Assembly (NCBI GenBank): GCA_018398575.1
Contig: JAGTXZ010000002.1
Span: 1,924,501 to 1,988,500 of the forward strand
Source of the DNA: Ampelomyces quisqualis
Taxonomy: Eukaryota; Ascomycota; Dothideomycetes; Pleosporales; Phaeosphaeriaceae
Length of the DNA: 64,000 bases
Reading direction: 5' to 3'
Positions 1 through 9,829 of this stretch are shown here, piece by piece. The translations under genes and the position numbers were made by a program. Position 1 is the first letter of the stretch. Every line of letters starts with the position of its first letter. The notes beneath the pieces were generated by a model. The model was not told the origin of the DNA and did not search any database. It saw nothing but the letters and a program-made list of their open reading frames with translations.

Positions 1-1260
1 TAAAGTCTAAGTATAGACAGGCGTCTTAGAGAAGTTAAAGGACCTGTTGCACCTTACTATAGTAGTCTTTAAGTAAACTACTAGAGTAGATAAGTATATT
101 ATCTAGGTATGCTGTAGCAAAGTCCTCTAGCGTTTCTTTAAGAGCAGTATTAATATAACGCTAAAATAAAAAGAGTGCACTAGAAAGTCCTATAGGACAA
201 ACAAGCTACTTAAAGAAGCTAAAGCGTATATAAAATGCTGTAAAGTGCTTATTCTCTGCTATAACTTTTATCTAATAAACGGCTAAGTAAATATTAACCT
301 TTGTAAACTACCTTACCTAAGAAAGTATACAAAGAGTTTTTTCAATTAATAGAAGTAGGTATTAATCTACCTTTATAATTTTGTTTAGAGCCTAGTAGTT
401 AACATAGAGGCGCTATATACCTAAAGCCTTCTTTACTAGTAAAACTAGAGCTTTTGCTATAGAGGAGCTAGCGCAGATCTAGCTCTTATCTAGGAGGTCT
501 GTAACTTACTATTACAGCTCTATTAGGTAATTGCAAAGTATAGAGTATAACAGACTCTAAGAAAGGTCTAGAGTCTTTCTATTCTTGCCTAGTTAGAGTT
601 AGATGTAATAGTCTATTTGGCTTATGTGCAGAAGTAGACTAGAAGCAGAGCTTTTGTTAAAAATATCTACAAAGTCTAAGATCTGCAGTAAAAGTAAGGT
701 TATTAATATCTGCTTCTTAGGCAACTTACTTAACATATGCGTTATAGCGTAAATACTAGTTATAGTAAATATTGTACAGTACTTTTATGCTTTAGAATAG
801 TTATAAAACTCTTGTGTTGCCTTAGTAGCGCTAATCTCTTTTAGGAGTAGTAGAATAGTGTAGTAGGCCTTTTCCTTTACTAGTAGGTTTCTAGCCTACC
901 TAATAGTTATTGTGCTATTAGTTGCATAAATAGCTACCTCTTTACAGGCTAGCTATAGTTTCTCTAGAATTTAGTTGTAGGTAAGGCTAGAAACTAAGTA
1001 AGCAACTAATTGTAATTGCTAACTATTGATATTATAGTCTAAGAACGCAATTTAAGTAATTAGCGTAGGTGTACTATCTATAGCAGCCTGCTTTAGGCGT
1101 TGTAGCAGAATATTAGTAGTGTGTATACCTATTCTATATACTAGCGCAGCGTTAATAGCGCTATAATACTTACATCCTATATCTACTAAGGTATTAACGT
1201 TAGTAGCGCTATCTAGTAATAGTAGAACAAAAAATAAGTTACTATTAAGGTAGTTAAGTA
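1..1260 (-). pseudogene. pol: E pol remnant: retropepsin and reverse transcriptase
   Basis: The minus strand at about 1205-1150 reads TNVNTLVDIGCKYYSAIN, a retroviral-type aspartic protease active-site segment with D-T-G changed to D-I-G (DIG codons about 1174-1188). Further on, about 480 to 1 encodes gypsy RT. An F-x-R-Y-I-N segment is followed by AYLDNILIYSS near 120-70, where the second catalytic aspartate is asparagine. Stops are mostly TAG or TAA at expected Gln or Trp positions. The gene is truncated at the window edge and cannot be functional. Sequence similarity to families A-D is low, so E looks like a separate family. Confidence 0.75.
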
Positions 1261-1879
1261 GCGTTTCTTATTTCTTGTCTTCTCTACTAACACTATCTAA
1301 GAGGCGCTTCTATCTCTCTAAGAAAGTAAAAGCTACTAGTTTTTTAAAATCTCTGTTAGGGCTGCTTTACTACGCAAAGCGCTAATACTATAGATCTATA
1401 CTATATTTAGATAGCTCTACACGTAGTATTCTTGCTTACTACAACGCGTGTACAAATTACTATAACAACGCTGCTTATAGAGCCTTTTAGAAACTTAGTT
1501 TTTTAACTAAGGTTAGCCTGCACTATTTGCTTGCTAGGCCTTAACTTATTCTTTTGTTTCTACACTTATACTAACTATAGACACTTTTACTATCTTAACG
1601 TCCCTGTTTAAGTTCTTCTTTGCCTAAGTCTCTTCTTTTGTATATAAGTGTTAATGCTCTTTAATAGCTATAGTTTTTAAGTTAATTGCAATAGATTAAT
1701 ATTCTGCTACTACCTAGTTGTAATTAGTACAAGAAACGCTGTAGTAAAAAGTAACTTGTTATAAAGAGTAGTTTAGAGCGCGTTGTAATTTATTAAGTTA
1801 CTGTTTATTATCTTACGTTGCCTCTTTATATTGCAAGAGAAAAGACTTAAAGTGTAAAAAGAAGTTAGTAAAGGACTTC

Positions 1880-2930
1880 TTTCTAGCCTAGCGCAGCTTC
1901 TCTAAAACTACTTAAGCACGTTCCTTACTATGCTTATCTTTGTAACAACGCAGGTAGGTACAGCTATTGGAATTAAATTGGATACGTATTAGAGGCATAT
2001 AGGAGTGCGTGTTGTATCAGAGATTCTAGATTAGCTATACACCTATAGGTCTTGTACAAAAGGACAAGAGAAACTTGTCCTCTATCTAATGCTATAGGCT
2101 TATATTTATAGTAGGCGTAGGAGCTAAGTTAGAGCGCTGTTAGAGCGCTATTGGTTCTAATCTACTAGCCCTCTACATAATCTGTTACTAAGCCTTTATA
2201 AGGTATTAGATGTAACATGTGTTTGCATGTGCTTGTTACAATCTTTATAGCAGAAATTAAGATATTTTATAAAGTTTATAGAGTTCTAATTGCCTACTTC
2301 TTCTTTGCTAGCGTAGTAGAAGGCAACTTTCTATTAGACCTTAGGTAATAAGTTAGCTTAAATAAAGGCGTATTAATTCTAGACACTTCTAATAAAAGTA
2401 GAGTTAGTCTTAAGCTTGTAGGTTATAGTAACCTTCTAGGTAGTAAAGCAGGACTTGTTACCTAAAAACAGGTTGCCTAGAAGTAGTAGCTTGCGTTAGA
2501 CTAGAAAAAGAGCAGAAGTAGTAGGCGTTAAATTTCTAGTAGTTTACGTGTTGTAAGGTGCTAGAGAAGAGTTTAGCGTAGGAGCTAAAGAGAGAAGAAA
2601 AGGGTTTATAAGTTAAGTAACAAGGGACTAGAGTACTATCTCTAGAGCATTAATTTAGTTTTCTATAGCTTAAAGGTAACTGTCTAACAGAGCGTAGCAA
2701 GCCTAAAGGTTAGTTTAAGACTTCTGCCCTTTAGGCTCTAACTTAGTATTAGAGTGTTAGTTAGATAGAGCTATTCTATAGTTATTGTTGTATTAGAAAG
2801 GAATACAATTGTTATAGGCTAGCTCTTAAAGATAGAATAATAAGGTACTAGAAAGAGTTGTATTTCTTAAGCTTTTCTACTAGTTATAGAAGGGGTTTAT
2901 ATACTCTCTGTGCGTACTAGTCTATAAAAA
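1880..2930 (-). pseudogene. gag: E gag-like remnant
   Basis: The region lies between the leader and the protease on the minus strand, where gag is expected. Around 1965-1925 the minus strand reads YLRCYKDKHSKER, which resembles a decayed CCHC zinc knuckle with the first Cys changed to Tyr. The last Cys is not seen in frame. The rest is broken by many TAG/TAA codons and shows no certain domain. The assignment rests mainly on position. Confidence 0.45.
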
Positions 2931-2970
2931 GGTAGTAAGGCTAGATTAAGCTCTTTCTAAGAAGATAAAG

Positions 2971-3237
2971 GGCTAGGCAAAGCCTAGCCTATTACACATA
3001 TATAGAACTTTATGTTATTTTTATCTATTATATACTTGCGCCTTCTTACATTTTTCTAACCTTAAAACTAGAGATAAATTTGCCTATATGTCTCTAGTCT
3101 TAGAGTTAAGGTAACAGTCTTTTGTTAAAATATACATAGAATATTATATTATTTTTATCTATTATAAGACTAAGAGCTACGTCTGTAATATGTAAAACAA
3201 ACTATGTATAGGTTATGTAAATAGCTACTTCTTAACA
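2971..3237 (-). repeat. putative 5' LTR/leader of E with hairpin and direct repeats
   Basis: AT-rich noncoding sequence upstream of E gag. It holds a perfect hairpin at 2971-2989 (GGCTAGGC, loop AAA, GCCTAGCC). A 32-bp direct repeat ending TTATTTTTATCTATTATA occurs at 3001-3032 and 3135-3166. A quasi-palindrome pairs 3057-3074 with 3091-3114. The minus-strand start TGTTAAG at 3237 would suit an LTR edge. Without the partner LTR, the boundaries are a guess. Confidence 0.4.
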
Positions 3238-3239
3238 CA

Positions 3240-3662
3240 AAATAGTCCTAGAGTAAAATCTATACTTTAGTTACTATTTCTTTAAAAAAAATATAATATA
3301 TTATCTAGTTAAAGTGCTAGAGCTTTAGCAAAAACAAGCCTTAGCAAAAAACATTAAAAAGTTACAAACTTCACTGCTGTGCATCTCAGCAACTCAAGCA
3401 GCTATAAAAATTCTAAATAGTGCGTTTTAAAGAGGAAATTAAGCTCTATATTTTAGGTTTTTAGAATAATTACGTAATCACTTGGGTGGGGCAGGTGGGT
3501 CCAGTGGATCAGGTGAATCAATTTGGGCGTTTTTGTCTAATTAGGCGGCCAGAACAAATAGGGGTAGCTAGGCACCGTAGACTACAGTCGAAAACTGTCT
3601 GGTTAACTGTTCTGACAATGTCGCTAATGTCGCGGATGTTGCTAACGTTGTGTTTTCCTAAC
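3240..3662 (+). mobile_element. short X-type DNA element, copy 1 (right part)
   Basis: This stretch matches 51643-52083 closely, including the arm at about 3411-3479, the GTGGGGCAGGTGGGT block and the terminal GTGTTTTCCTAAC. It keeps many CA and TG dinucleotides in contexts lost elsewhere, so it is less mutated than its surroundings. The left arm and left end are absent, apparently because element E interrupts it. A 67-codon open frame at 3486-3689 overlaps it but crosses the element's end and has no recognisable domain, so I do not treat it as a gene. Confidence 0.75.
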
Positions 3663-4267
3663 GTAAGAACGCAATTCTTATACTATTAGGTAACTAGAAG
3701 ATATTAGAGATACAACTACAATTTACATGCTTTTGTCTATATACTGTTACAGGTAAAAATTAAGAATAACGTTAAGTTGTAGTTATTTGTTAAGACTTCT
3801 ATATTCTAGCACTCTTATTAAGCTCTTTAATAGCAAAGCCTACCTAAGTATCTATAACCTTTCTTATACTATATACAATGCATTTCTATTAGACTCTACA
3901 AGTAGCAATCTAACATTTAGATATTAACATATTCTAACTACAACTTACATAACATTAAGTCTTCTATTATTACTAAGCTTTATTACAGCTTTAAGAACTT
4001 CTAATAATATAAAGAAGTTACGCGTATTAAACTTATCTACACTAAGATACTACTAGCTATTAACAAAAAGAATACCTACTACACTAGTAGGTACAGCTAA
4101 GATCTTAAAGAATACCTATATAAATTAAAATAATAGGCTTGTATTTATTTGTCTTAGAAACGCTTAGCAGAGAAGAATATATATAAGAAGTAACGCGTAA
4201 TACTTTATAAATCTTATGCATAGTATATAAGGTAGCAAATACCTTAAACGCATTAATCTCTATAATT

Positions 4268-4672
4268 AGGCTCTTTTAATAACTAGTAGCTATAGTTGCG
4301 TTACACTATTAGCAACTGTTATCTACTAGAGAATACTACTAGTACTATATACAACCTACTACTATAGTAGGCTCTTTTAACAACTAGTAGCTATAGTTGC
4401 GTTGCACTATTAGTAACTGTTATCTACTAGAAAATACTACTAGTGCTGCATGTAACCTACTACTATAGCAGGCTTCTTAAATAGCTAGCAGCTACAGTTG
4501 CGTTACACTATTAGCAACTATTATACACTAGAAAATACTACTAGTGCTGTACGCAACCTACTACTACAGTAGGCTTTTTAAATAGCTAGCAGCTATAGTT
4601 ATGTTGCACTATCTATAACTATTATCTACTAGAGAGTACTATTAGCGTTACTTGTAAGCTATCTATTATAAT
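4268..4672 (+). repeat. 101-bp tandem repeat array, four copies
   Basis: Units begin with AGGC at 4268, 4369, 4470 and 4571, and the array ends at 4672. Successive copies differ mostly by C/T and G/A transitions, and the fourth is the most diverged. Each unit contains an imperfect palindrome: AGTAGCTATAGTTGC and GCAACTGTTATCTACT pair around a loop of about 12 nt. Each also has a near-palindrome of the type CCTACTACTATAGTAGG. The unit is not a multiple of three, so it is probably noncoding, perhaps a subterminal or satellite-like repeat of the X element. Confidence 0.9.
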
Positions 4673-4899
4673 AGGCACCTAGAGTAACTAATTAGTACTA
4701 TAATTATGCTAGTATAAGTTTAAGGCTAAGCTTAGATTTTGTTTTATATTAAATGCTATAAGTAGCTACTAGAGTATTAGCATGCGCAAGTATATTGTCT
4801 TTACTATATTAGATAGTAGATTACTCTTTATAAATACATCTAGTTTCTACTATTATTTTACTACTATAACTTTAAGCCTATATTATCTAGTTTATAGAT

Positions 4900-6950
4900 A
4901 GGTTAAGGTCTAATGCCTAACTAGCAACACAGTTATACCTAGACTATTACAGAACGTATTAAAGGTTATAAACATAAGGTATTGTTTTTGTATTTAACAC
5001 TATAACAACTTACTATATAGGCTACTAGAGCCTTTTGCTACTATGTGTAACTAAACAATATAACTAGTATTTTCTTAATAATGTAAGAATACCTAAACAG
5101 TAATAAAACTAAATATACTAGCTATAATTATGCGCATAATAGGTATCTATAATAAGAAACTCTTAAGGCAGCTCTAAATAACTAGTATATAGAGTTACAG
5201 GTAGCCTGCATTAATGTTACTAACAATATAATTTGCAAAACTATACGTTAACTTTAGCAATAGCTGCCTAAATATAATAGCTGTAAAATACTAGAGTTTA
5301 ATAACAGATAGCTTACTATATATAAATAACAATACAGTATATAGTTATATAAATAGTTTGCAAAAATAGTAAGTAACTATAGTAGTATAACAGTTAAGAA
5401 CACTAAGCTTATAATAGAAGAGATTTGCAACATAGTAAGTAGATACGCGCCTAAGAATTTATACAATATAGATAAAGCTAGCATATACTAGAAACACTTG
5501 CCCTAATATACGTTAGCAGATAATTTAGAAGCTAGACCTAGACTAGATAGAAAGTATATAACTAGTATACTGTGTATAAACATAGATAGCTTAGACTAAG
5601 TACTTCTATAGTTTATAGGATTCTTAAACTATATAACTTGTATAGATAGTAAGAAGAACCTAAACATCTATAGTCTTAGTTATATCTATTAGGACAATAA
5701 TTCTACCTAGATAGACACTAATATTATACTAGAATAGCTAAAGTAGTTTAATAACTGCATAAACAGACAAGTATTATTACTAATTAATAGGTTCTTCCCT
5801 TATAAACACGCAGTAGCAGAGCTTTAGATAAGCTACTAATTGCTACAGAACGTTTAGTATATATAGTGTTAATATACTGCAGGCTTATTATAGTAATAGA
5901 GTTTACAATACTTACTAATAGAATAGAGTTATATTCCTGCCTACAGGTAGTATAACACTATACTAACTAATAGACTAAGGCATTACCTACGCAAAGAAGA
6001 ATAAAGTCTGCGCCTATTTTTTATACTTTGCAGTAGAAAAAAGCATACTAGGCAAATATTTTACTAAGATAATAGATGTTATTTACGCTATTTGCTAGAG
6101 ATATTGCGCATAGTATAATAAGATAAAAGCTAAGATTATACGCAGTAGCTAGCAGATCTTAACATATCTAAACATATACTACAGCCTATAGCTATATATA
6201 GATAACTTTTAAAAGACCTACTATAAGCTTAACAATTTAGTTAACTAGCTTAAAGATATGCGCGTTATTAATAGTATAGACGTTAGAAGCTTTATTAAGT
6301 TACTTAAAGAGCGCAATCCTAACTACAAAGATCTAGCCTACTTCTTAGACTATATTATTGCAATATACAGCCTAAATAAGATAGAGAAGAACTATAAGGT
6401 ACTATTACTCTTGAGACTATTATACTATAAAGCAACAGTTATAATAGATTAATTGTAGGCGTACGTAGGTTAGCAAGAGTTTACTACAAACAATAGGTAA
6501 TATATTAATAAGCTAAGAGCACTGCAATAGGCAACTATAAAATAGATAGCTATAGAGCTGTAAGACAGACGCTAAAAAGATATACGCAACTAGGTAGTAA
6601 GACTGCGCTAATATAAATATAAGAATGCTATATATATAAAATAAGATAACGCCAGGCTATTTATAAGCGTAAAAACTAAGAGTAATATTATAGTATAGTT
6701 ATAGTTAGAAAAGCGTAACAATACTATACTTAACTAGAATAAGAATAGCTATTGCACAAATTATCTTATAGGGCCTGCAATCTCTAGTATTTTAGCTAGC
6801 ACATTACCTAAAATAACCTAACAATATTAGCCTAGTAATACTAAAATTAAAGAATAATTACCTAGCACTAACTATATTAAGCTAAAGACTAGATTAATAA
6901 TCTAAAGTAGTAGTACACAATCTATGCAACTAAAAGAGTAAGGTTGTTAA
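4900..6950 (+). pseudogene. pogo/Fot1-like DDE transposase remnant
   Basis: Plus-strand frames read NLYNIDKASIYQKHLP at 5456-5503, matching the first catalytic segment of CENP-B/pogo DDE_1 transposases (N-x-D-E), with Glu changed to Lys. Downstream comes a block like INADG-x-PP-x-FIG. At about 5740-5830 comes NRQVLLLINRFFPYKHAVAEL-like sequence, matching the second Asp segment (LLLLDNFSGH), with Asp changed to Asn at 5786-5788. The third acidic residue is not evident. An upstream 5000-5280 stretch fits an N-terminal helix-turn-helix region. The open fragment 6258-6452 (64 codons) is an in-frame survivor. Length fits the family's 500-600 residues. Stops at Gln or Trp positions show it is dead. 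Confidence 0.75.
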
Positions 6951-8085
6951 GAAATTATATATATATAGTAATATTTAGGCAGGATAGTAGTGTAGAAAGT
7001 TAAGCACTCTAGTATACTAGCACTAAGCAGAGACACTACACTACAAGACATGTTAATAAGAGACAAGGCTATTATACAAGAATATAAGATAATAGATAAT
7101 AATAGTATTCTTTGTAAGATACTGCGTACTACACACTTTACAATATTAGTTGCTAATACTAAGAAAAAATACCTAAACAAGAAGATACTACTATACTAAC
7201 AGTAAACTTAGCGTTTAAAAAGAAGAAACTAATCTCCTTACAAATAAATCTATAGAAGGTAGAGCAGAATTATCTAGTTAAAAATATAAACATCTTAAAC
7301 TAATATTAAAATACATAACAGAAGTAGGCTGCTGTATACTTTCTTGCTAGCTGCAAGCTGCGTACACTATAGAGATCTATTAACTACTATCTACGCTAAT
7401 AGTATATAGTCTAGAGCGTTAGATACACTAACAGACAATATAAAATTATAATAGAACAACATAATGCAAAGAAACAAAAGGCACTACATAGTTTTCTTTG
7501 CTAATAGAACTACAGACGTATAAAAAACTTATCTATAATTCTATATAAACTGCTAGACGCTAGTATATAACTTAAACTCTCTAACGTAGCCTTATTATGT
7601 GTTTTTACTAAAGCTAGAGTTTGCAGTTATACTTGCTACACTAAAGGAACAAATATAAACTATTAAACGCAATACTATAAACTTAGAACTACAGAAGGTA
7701 TATATATATTACTAGCTACTTAGAATAAAGTAATAACTATTTAATAAACATTATTATACTATATAGAGCTGTAGATATTAGAATAAGGTAGTGTACTAGA
7801 TAGTAGAGTATAGTGCTACTATAAGAGAACTAAGGTTTTAGTATAACTTGTCTACTACAATAGCACTAGTAGGTTTAGCTAAGTTTGCTTACTAGACTAA
7901 AGAGAGTACTACTACTATAATATACAAGAGGTAAGTTGCCTACACTATAATATAAAAACCTAAGAAGTAAGAATTTTGCTTAGTACTATATAGTGTTATA
8001 GAGTACTATATAGTGCTGCACTAAGAATAACACGCAGTAAAAGGCGCTCTCTTAGAATATACCTTTACTTACCTTAAAGACATAA
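6950..8085 (+). pseudogene. unrecognised coding remnant in X, split by B2
   Basis: A single plus-strand frame, interrupted only by TAG/TAA, can be followed from about 6950 to 8085. It resumes at 31742 for about 90 bp after removing B2 and one copy of the ATAA duplication. It is rich in hydrophobic and basic residues (for example LVGLAKFAYQTKESTT near 7870), and I do not recognise a domain. It may be the 3' part of the transposase unit or a separate cargo gene. The amino-acid-like composition and consistent frame support former coding. Function unknown. Confidence 0.4.
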
Positions 8086-8272
8086 TATAGTAGAGCGTTA
8101 TTTACCTCTAAGGCTTATTAGATTTGATATAGAATTAAATATATTATTATTAGGTATGTGTAGGTTGTTATGTGTGTATCCTCTAATAGCTCTTTAGCTA
8201 TTATATCTTGTCTATGCCCTTAGCTATACCCTAAGTGTTCTTTAGACTTACTTCTTATGTTACTTTACTATA
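8086..8272 (-). repeat. B2 3' LTR
   Basis: 187 bp, almost identical to 31551-31737 and, inverted, to the B1 LTRs. The ends read TATAGTAG...CTACTATA-type, derived from TGTAGTA...TACTACA by transitions. A purine-rich tract (minus strand AGAGGAGA) lies immediately inside at 8273-8280, as expected for the polypurine primer. Confidence 0.9.
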
Positions 8273-8351
8273 TCTCTCCTCTAATCTATAGAAAGAGGCT
8301 TCTTTTCTTTTATACTAAACATAAACTAAATTACTTAAACAAAAGAACTAA

Positions 8352-8633
8352 TGTAAGGATGCTACAGTGTAGAGCTATTAGTTGCGCAGCAATGCACTTG
8401 CGCTATAACAACGCTACCCTAGCGTTCTTACGCGTAGAACGCGCACAGCTGCCCTAGTGTCTTAATAGCGCTACGCTAGCGCAGACCTAGTGCATTCTAG
8501 TTATAAGGACACGCGTCTAGTTATATCTACAAAAGAGGAGTTCTGCACTAAAGTAGCAGAACAGGAATTAACTTACTTCTACCTGTACTACTATTGTTAT
8601 CTTGTAACTTTGCTGCTATACAAACCTCTTACA
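8352..8633 (+). repeat. C1 5' LTR
   Basis: 282 bp, matching 14315-14596 with mainly C/T and G/A differences. It contains a GC-rich, CpG-retaining block (GCGCTACGCTAGCGCAG near 8467). Inverted ends are TGTAAG/CTTACA. The bases right after it (from 8634) show no clear TGG primer-binding site. Confidence 0.92.
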
Positions 8634-8679
8634 GTTTTAATTCCTCTACCTTGCAAAAGGATAGCAGCCTAGTTACTTA

Positions 8680-9770
8680 ATAACAATAGATTAAGATCTG
8701 CTCCTAAGCCTACTAGCTAACCTATTAAGGGAAAACACTCCTAATAAGAAATTAATGCTTAGCCTAGGTAAACGCTTAGCGCAGCTAAAGCGCTAGCGCC
8801 AAGAGCTTAAGGAGCAAGCTAAGATTTAGACTCTAGAAGAGGAAGTACGCTAATAGGAGCAATTACTAGCAGGTAAACAGCCTCTCTTTCTTCCTAAACA
8901 GCTCTTAGGCGCTTTAGACAAACTAGATCTACTAACTCCTCTAGTTGGACGCAACACGTCCCTACTAGCGCGACGCTTCTAACTTAACCTATTAGCGCTA
9001 CTAGGGCGCAGGCCAAAGATTAAGAAAATCCCTGTCTTTAAAGGTAAGGGAATTAGAGAGTATTAGGACTTTAAGGCTAGGCTATCTATTGCCTTTTAAT
9101 TAGATCCCTTAGCCTTTTAGCTTAAGGACCAAAAGATTGCCTTTACCTTCTAGTACCTACAAACTATATTTTAACAGATATAGATATAGAAGAAATAAGA
9201 AGATAATAGCAAAACGCTAGCGTAGCGCAATATAATATCTTTTCTACTTAATTAGATTAAGAGCTCTGTAAAAAGAGAGCTTTAAGTTACTATACAGTAT
9301 CAAAAGGTATTCTAAAAGGACAGCTAAATAGTAAACAAATTTGTAGCCTATTTATCTACTTTGGAAAATTAGGTAAATCTCTTTTACAAGCAGAAATACC
9401 TAGTAATGCACTTGTATAGCAAACTCTGCCTAAAGATTAGAGTAGCCTTCTCTAACTACACTAAGTTTTCTACTACTTACAGAAAACTTGTTAAACGCGC
9501 TGTAACGCTAGAAGATAACTTGCGCTGTAGTAGTAGCATGCTGTTGCTACACTGTTGCACACACAAAATACTTAGTACAAGAAAAACTTTGCAGCCTAAA
9601 CTAGACGCAACAGCTCTACAACGTTGTGTTACTAGCACTGCAAACCTAAGCCTAAAGCTAACTAACGCCTGCTACTATTGCAGTAAGATAGGCTATTAGG
9701 CTAGAGAGTGTAGATTAAGGCTTAACAGCTTTTCTTCTGTTACTAGTTCAAACGCAATACAAACAAAAAA
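8680..9770 (+). pseudogene. gag: C1 gag remnant with CCHC zinc knuckle
   Basis: The capsid-like part at about 9030-9530 reads FKGKGIREY then DFKARLSIAF, followed by ELQVTIQYQ-like and FVAYLSTLENQVN-like stretches, which fit the retrotransposon gag domain of fungal gypsy elements. The zinc knuckle is 9670-9711, CYYCSKIGY-stop-AREC, spaced C-x2-C-x4-H-x4-C with the His changed to Tyr and a following Trp or Phe changed to a stop. The 97-codon open fragment at 9406-9699 is an in-frame survivor that ends at that stop. Gag would form the virus-like particle and bind RNA. Confidence 0.85.
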
Positions 9771-9829
9771 CAAGTAGGCCTAAAAGAAGCCTTTCCTTTA
9801 ATAGCCTAAGTTCTACTATAATAGAAGAA

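Larger units (their letters stand above)
1..3237 (-). mobile_element. Ty3/gypsy-like retrotransposon remnant E (5' part)
   Basis: Read on the minus strand, this stretch runs from a leader or LTR-like zone near 3237, through a gag-like region, to a retropepsin and a reverse transcriptase that leaves the window at base 1. Integrase and the 3' LTR must lie to the left. The order protease then RT with a Y-L-D-N box is that of Metaviridae (Ty3/gypsy). The junction near 3237-3241 is where sequence shared with the short element at 51214-52083 begins, so E probably inserted into a copy of that element (inference). The 5' LTR edges are not certain because no second LTR is in view. Confidence 0.75.
3663..8085 (+). 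mobile_element. X region, left segment (large DNA-transposon remnant)
   Basis: This segment and 31742-36558 were contiguous before B2 inserted: the ATAA target duplication flanks B2, and a reading frame continues across the junction. It holds about 600 bp of noncoding AT-rich sequence (3663-4267), four 101-bp repeats, a pogo/Fot1-like transposase remnant and an unknown coding remnant. The right end at 36558 shares about 90 bp of terminal sequence with the short elements ending at 3662 and 52083. The whole could therefore be a large autonomous or cargo-bearing relative of them (inference). No matching left terminus was found. Confidence 0.5.

Noticed and set aside
3486..3689. 67-codon open frame in the less-mutated short element
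   Set aside because: It crosses the element terminus at 3662, and its counterpart in copy 2 is not open; no domain.
4268..4672. CRISPR-like regular repeats
   Set aside because: Repeat units are contiguous 101-bp tandem copies with no unique spacers, in a fungal transposon setting.
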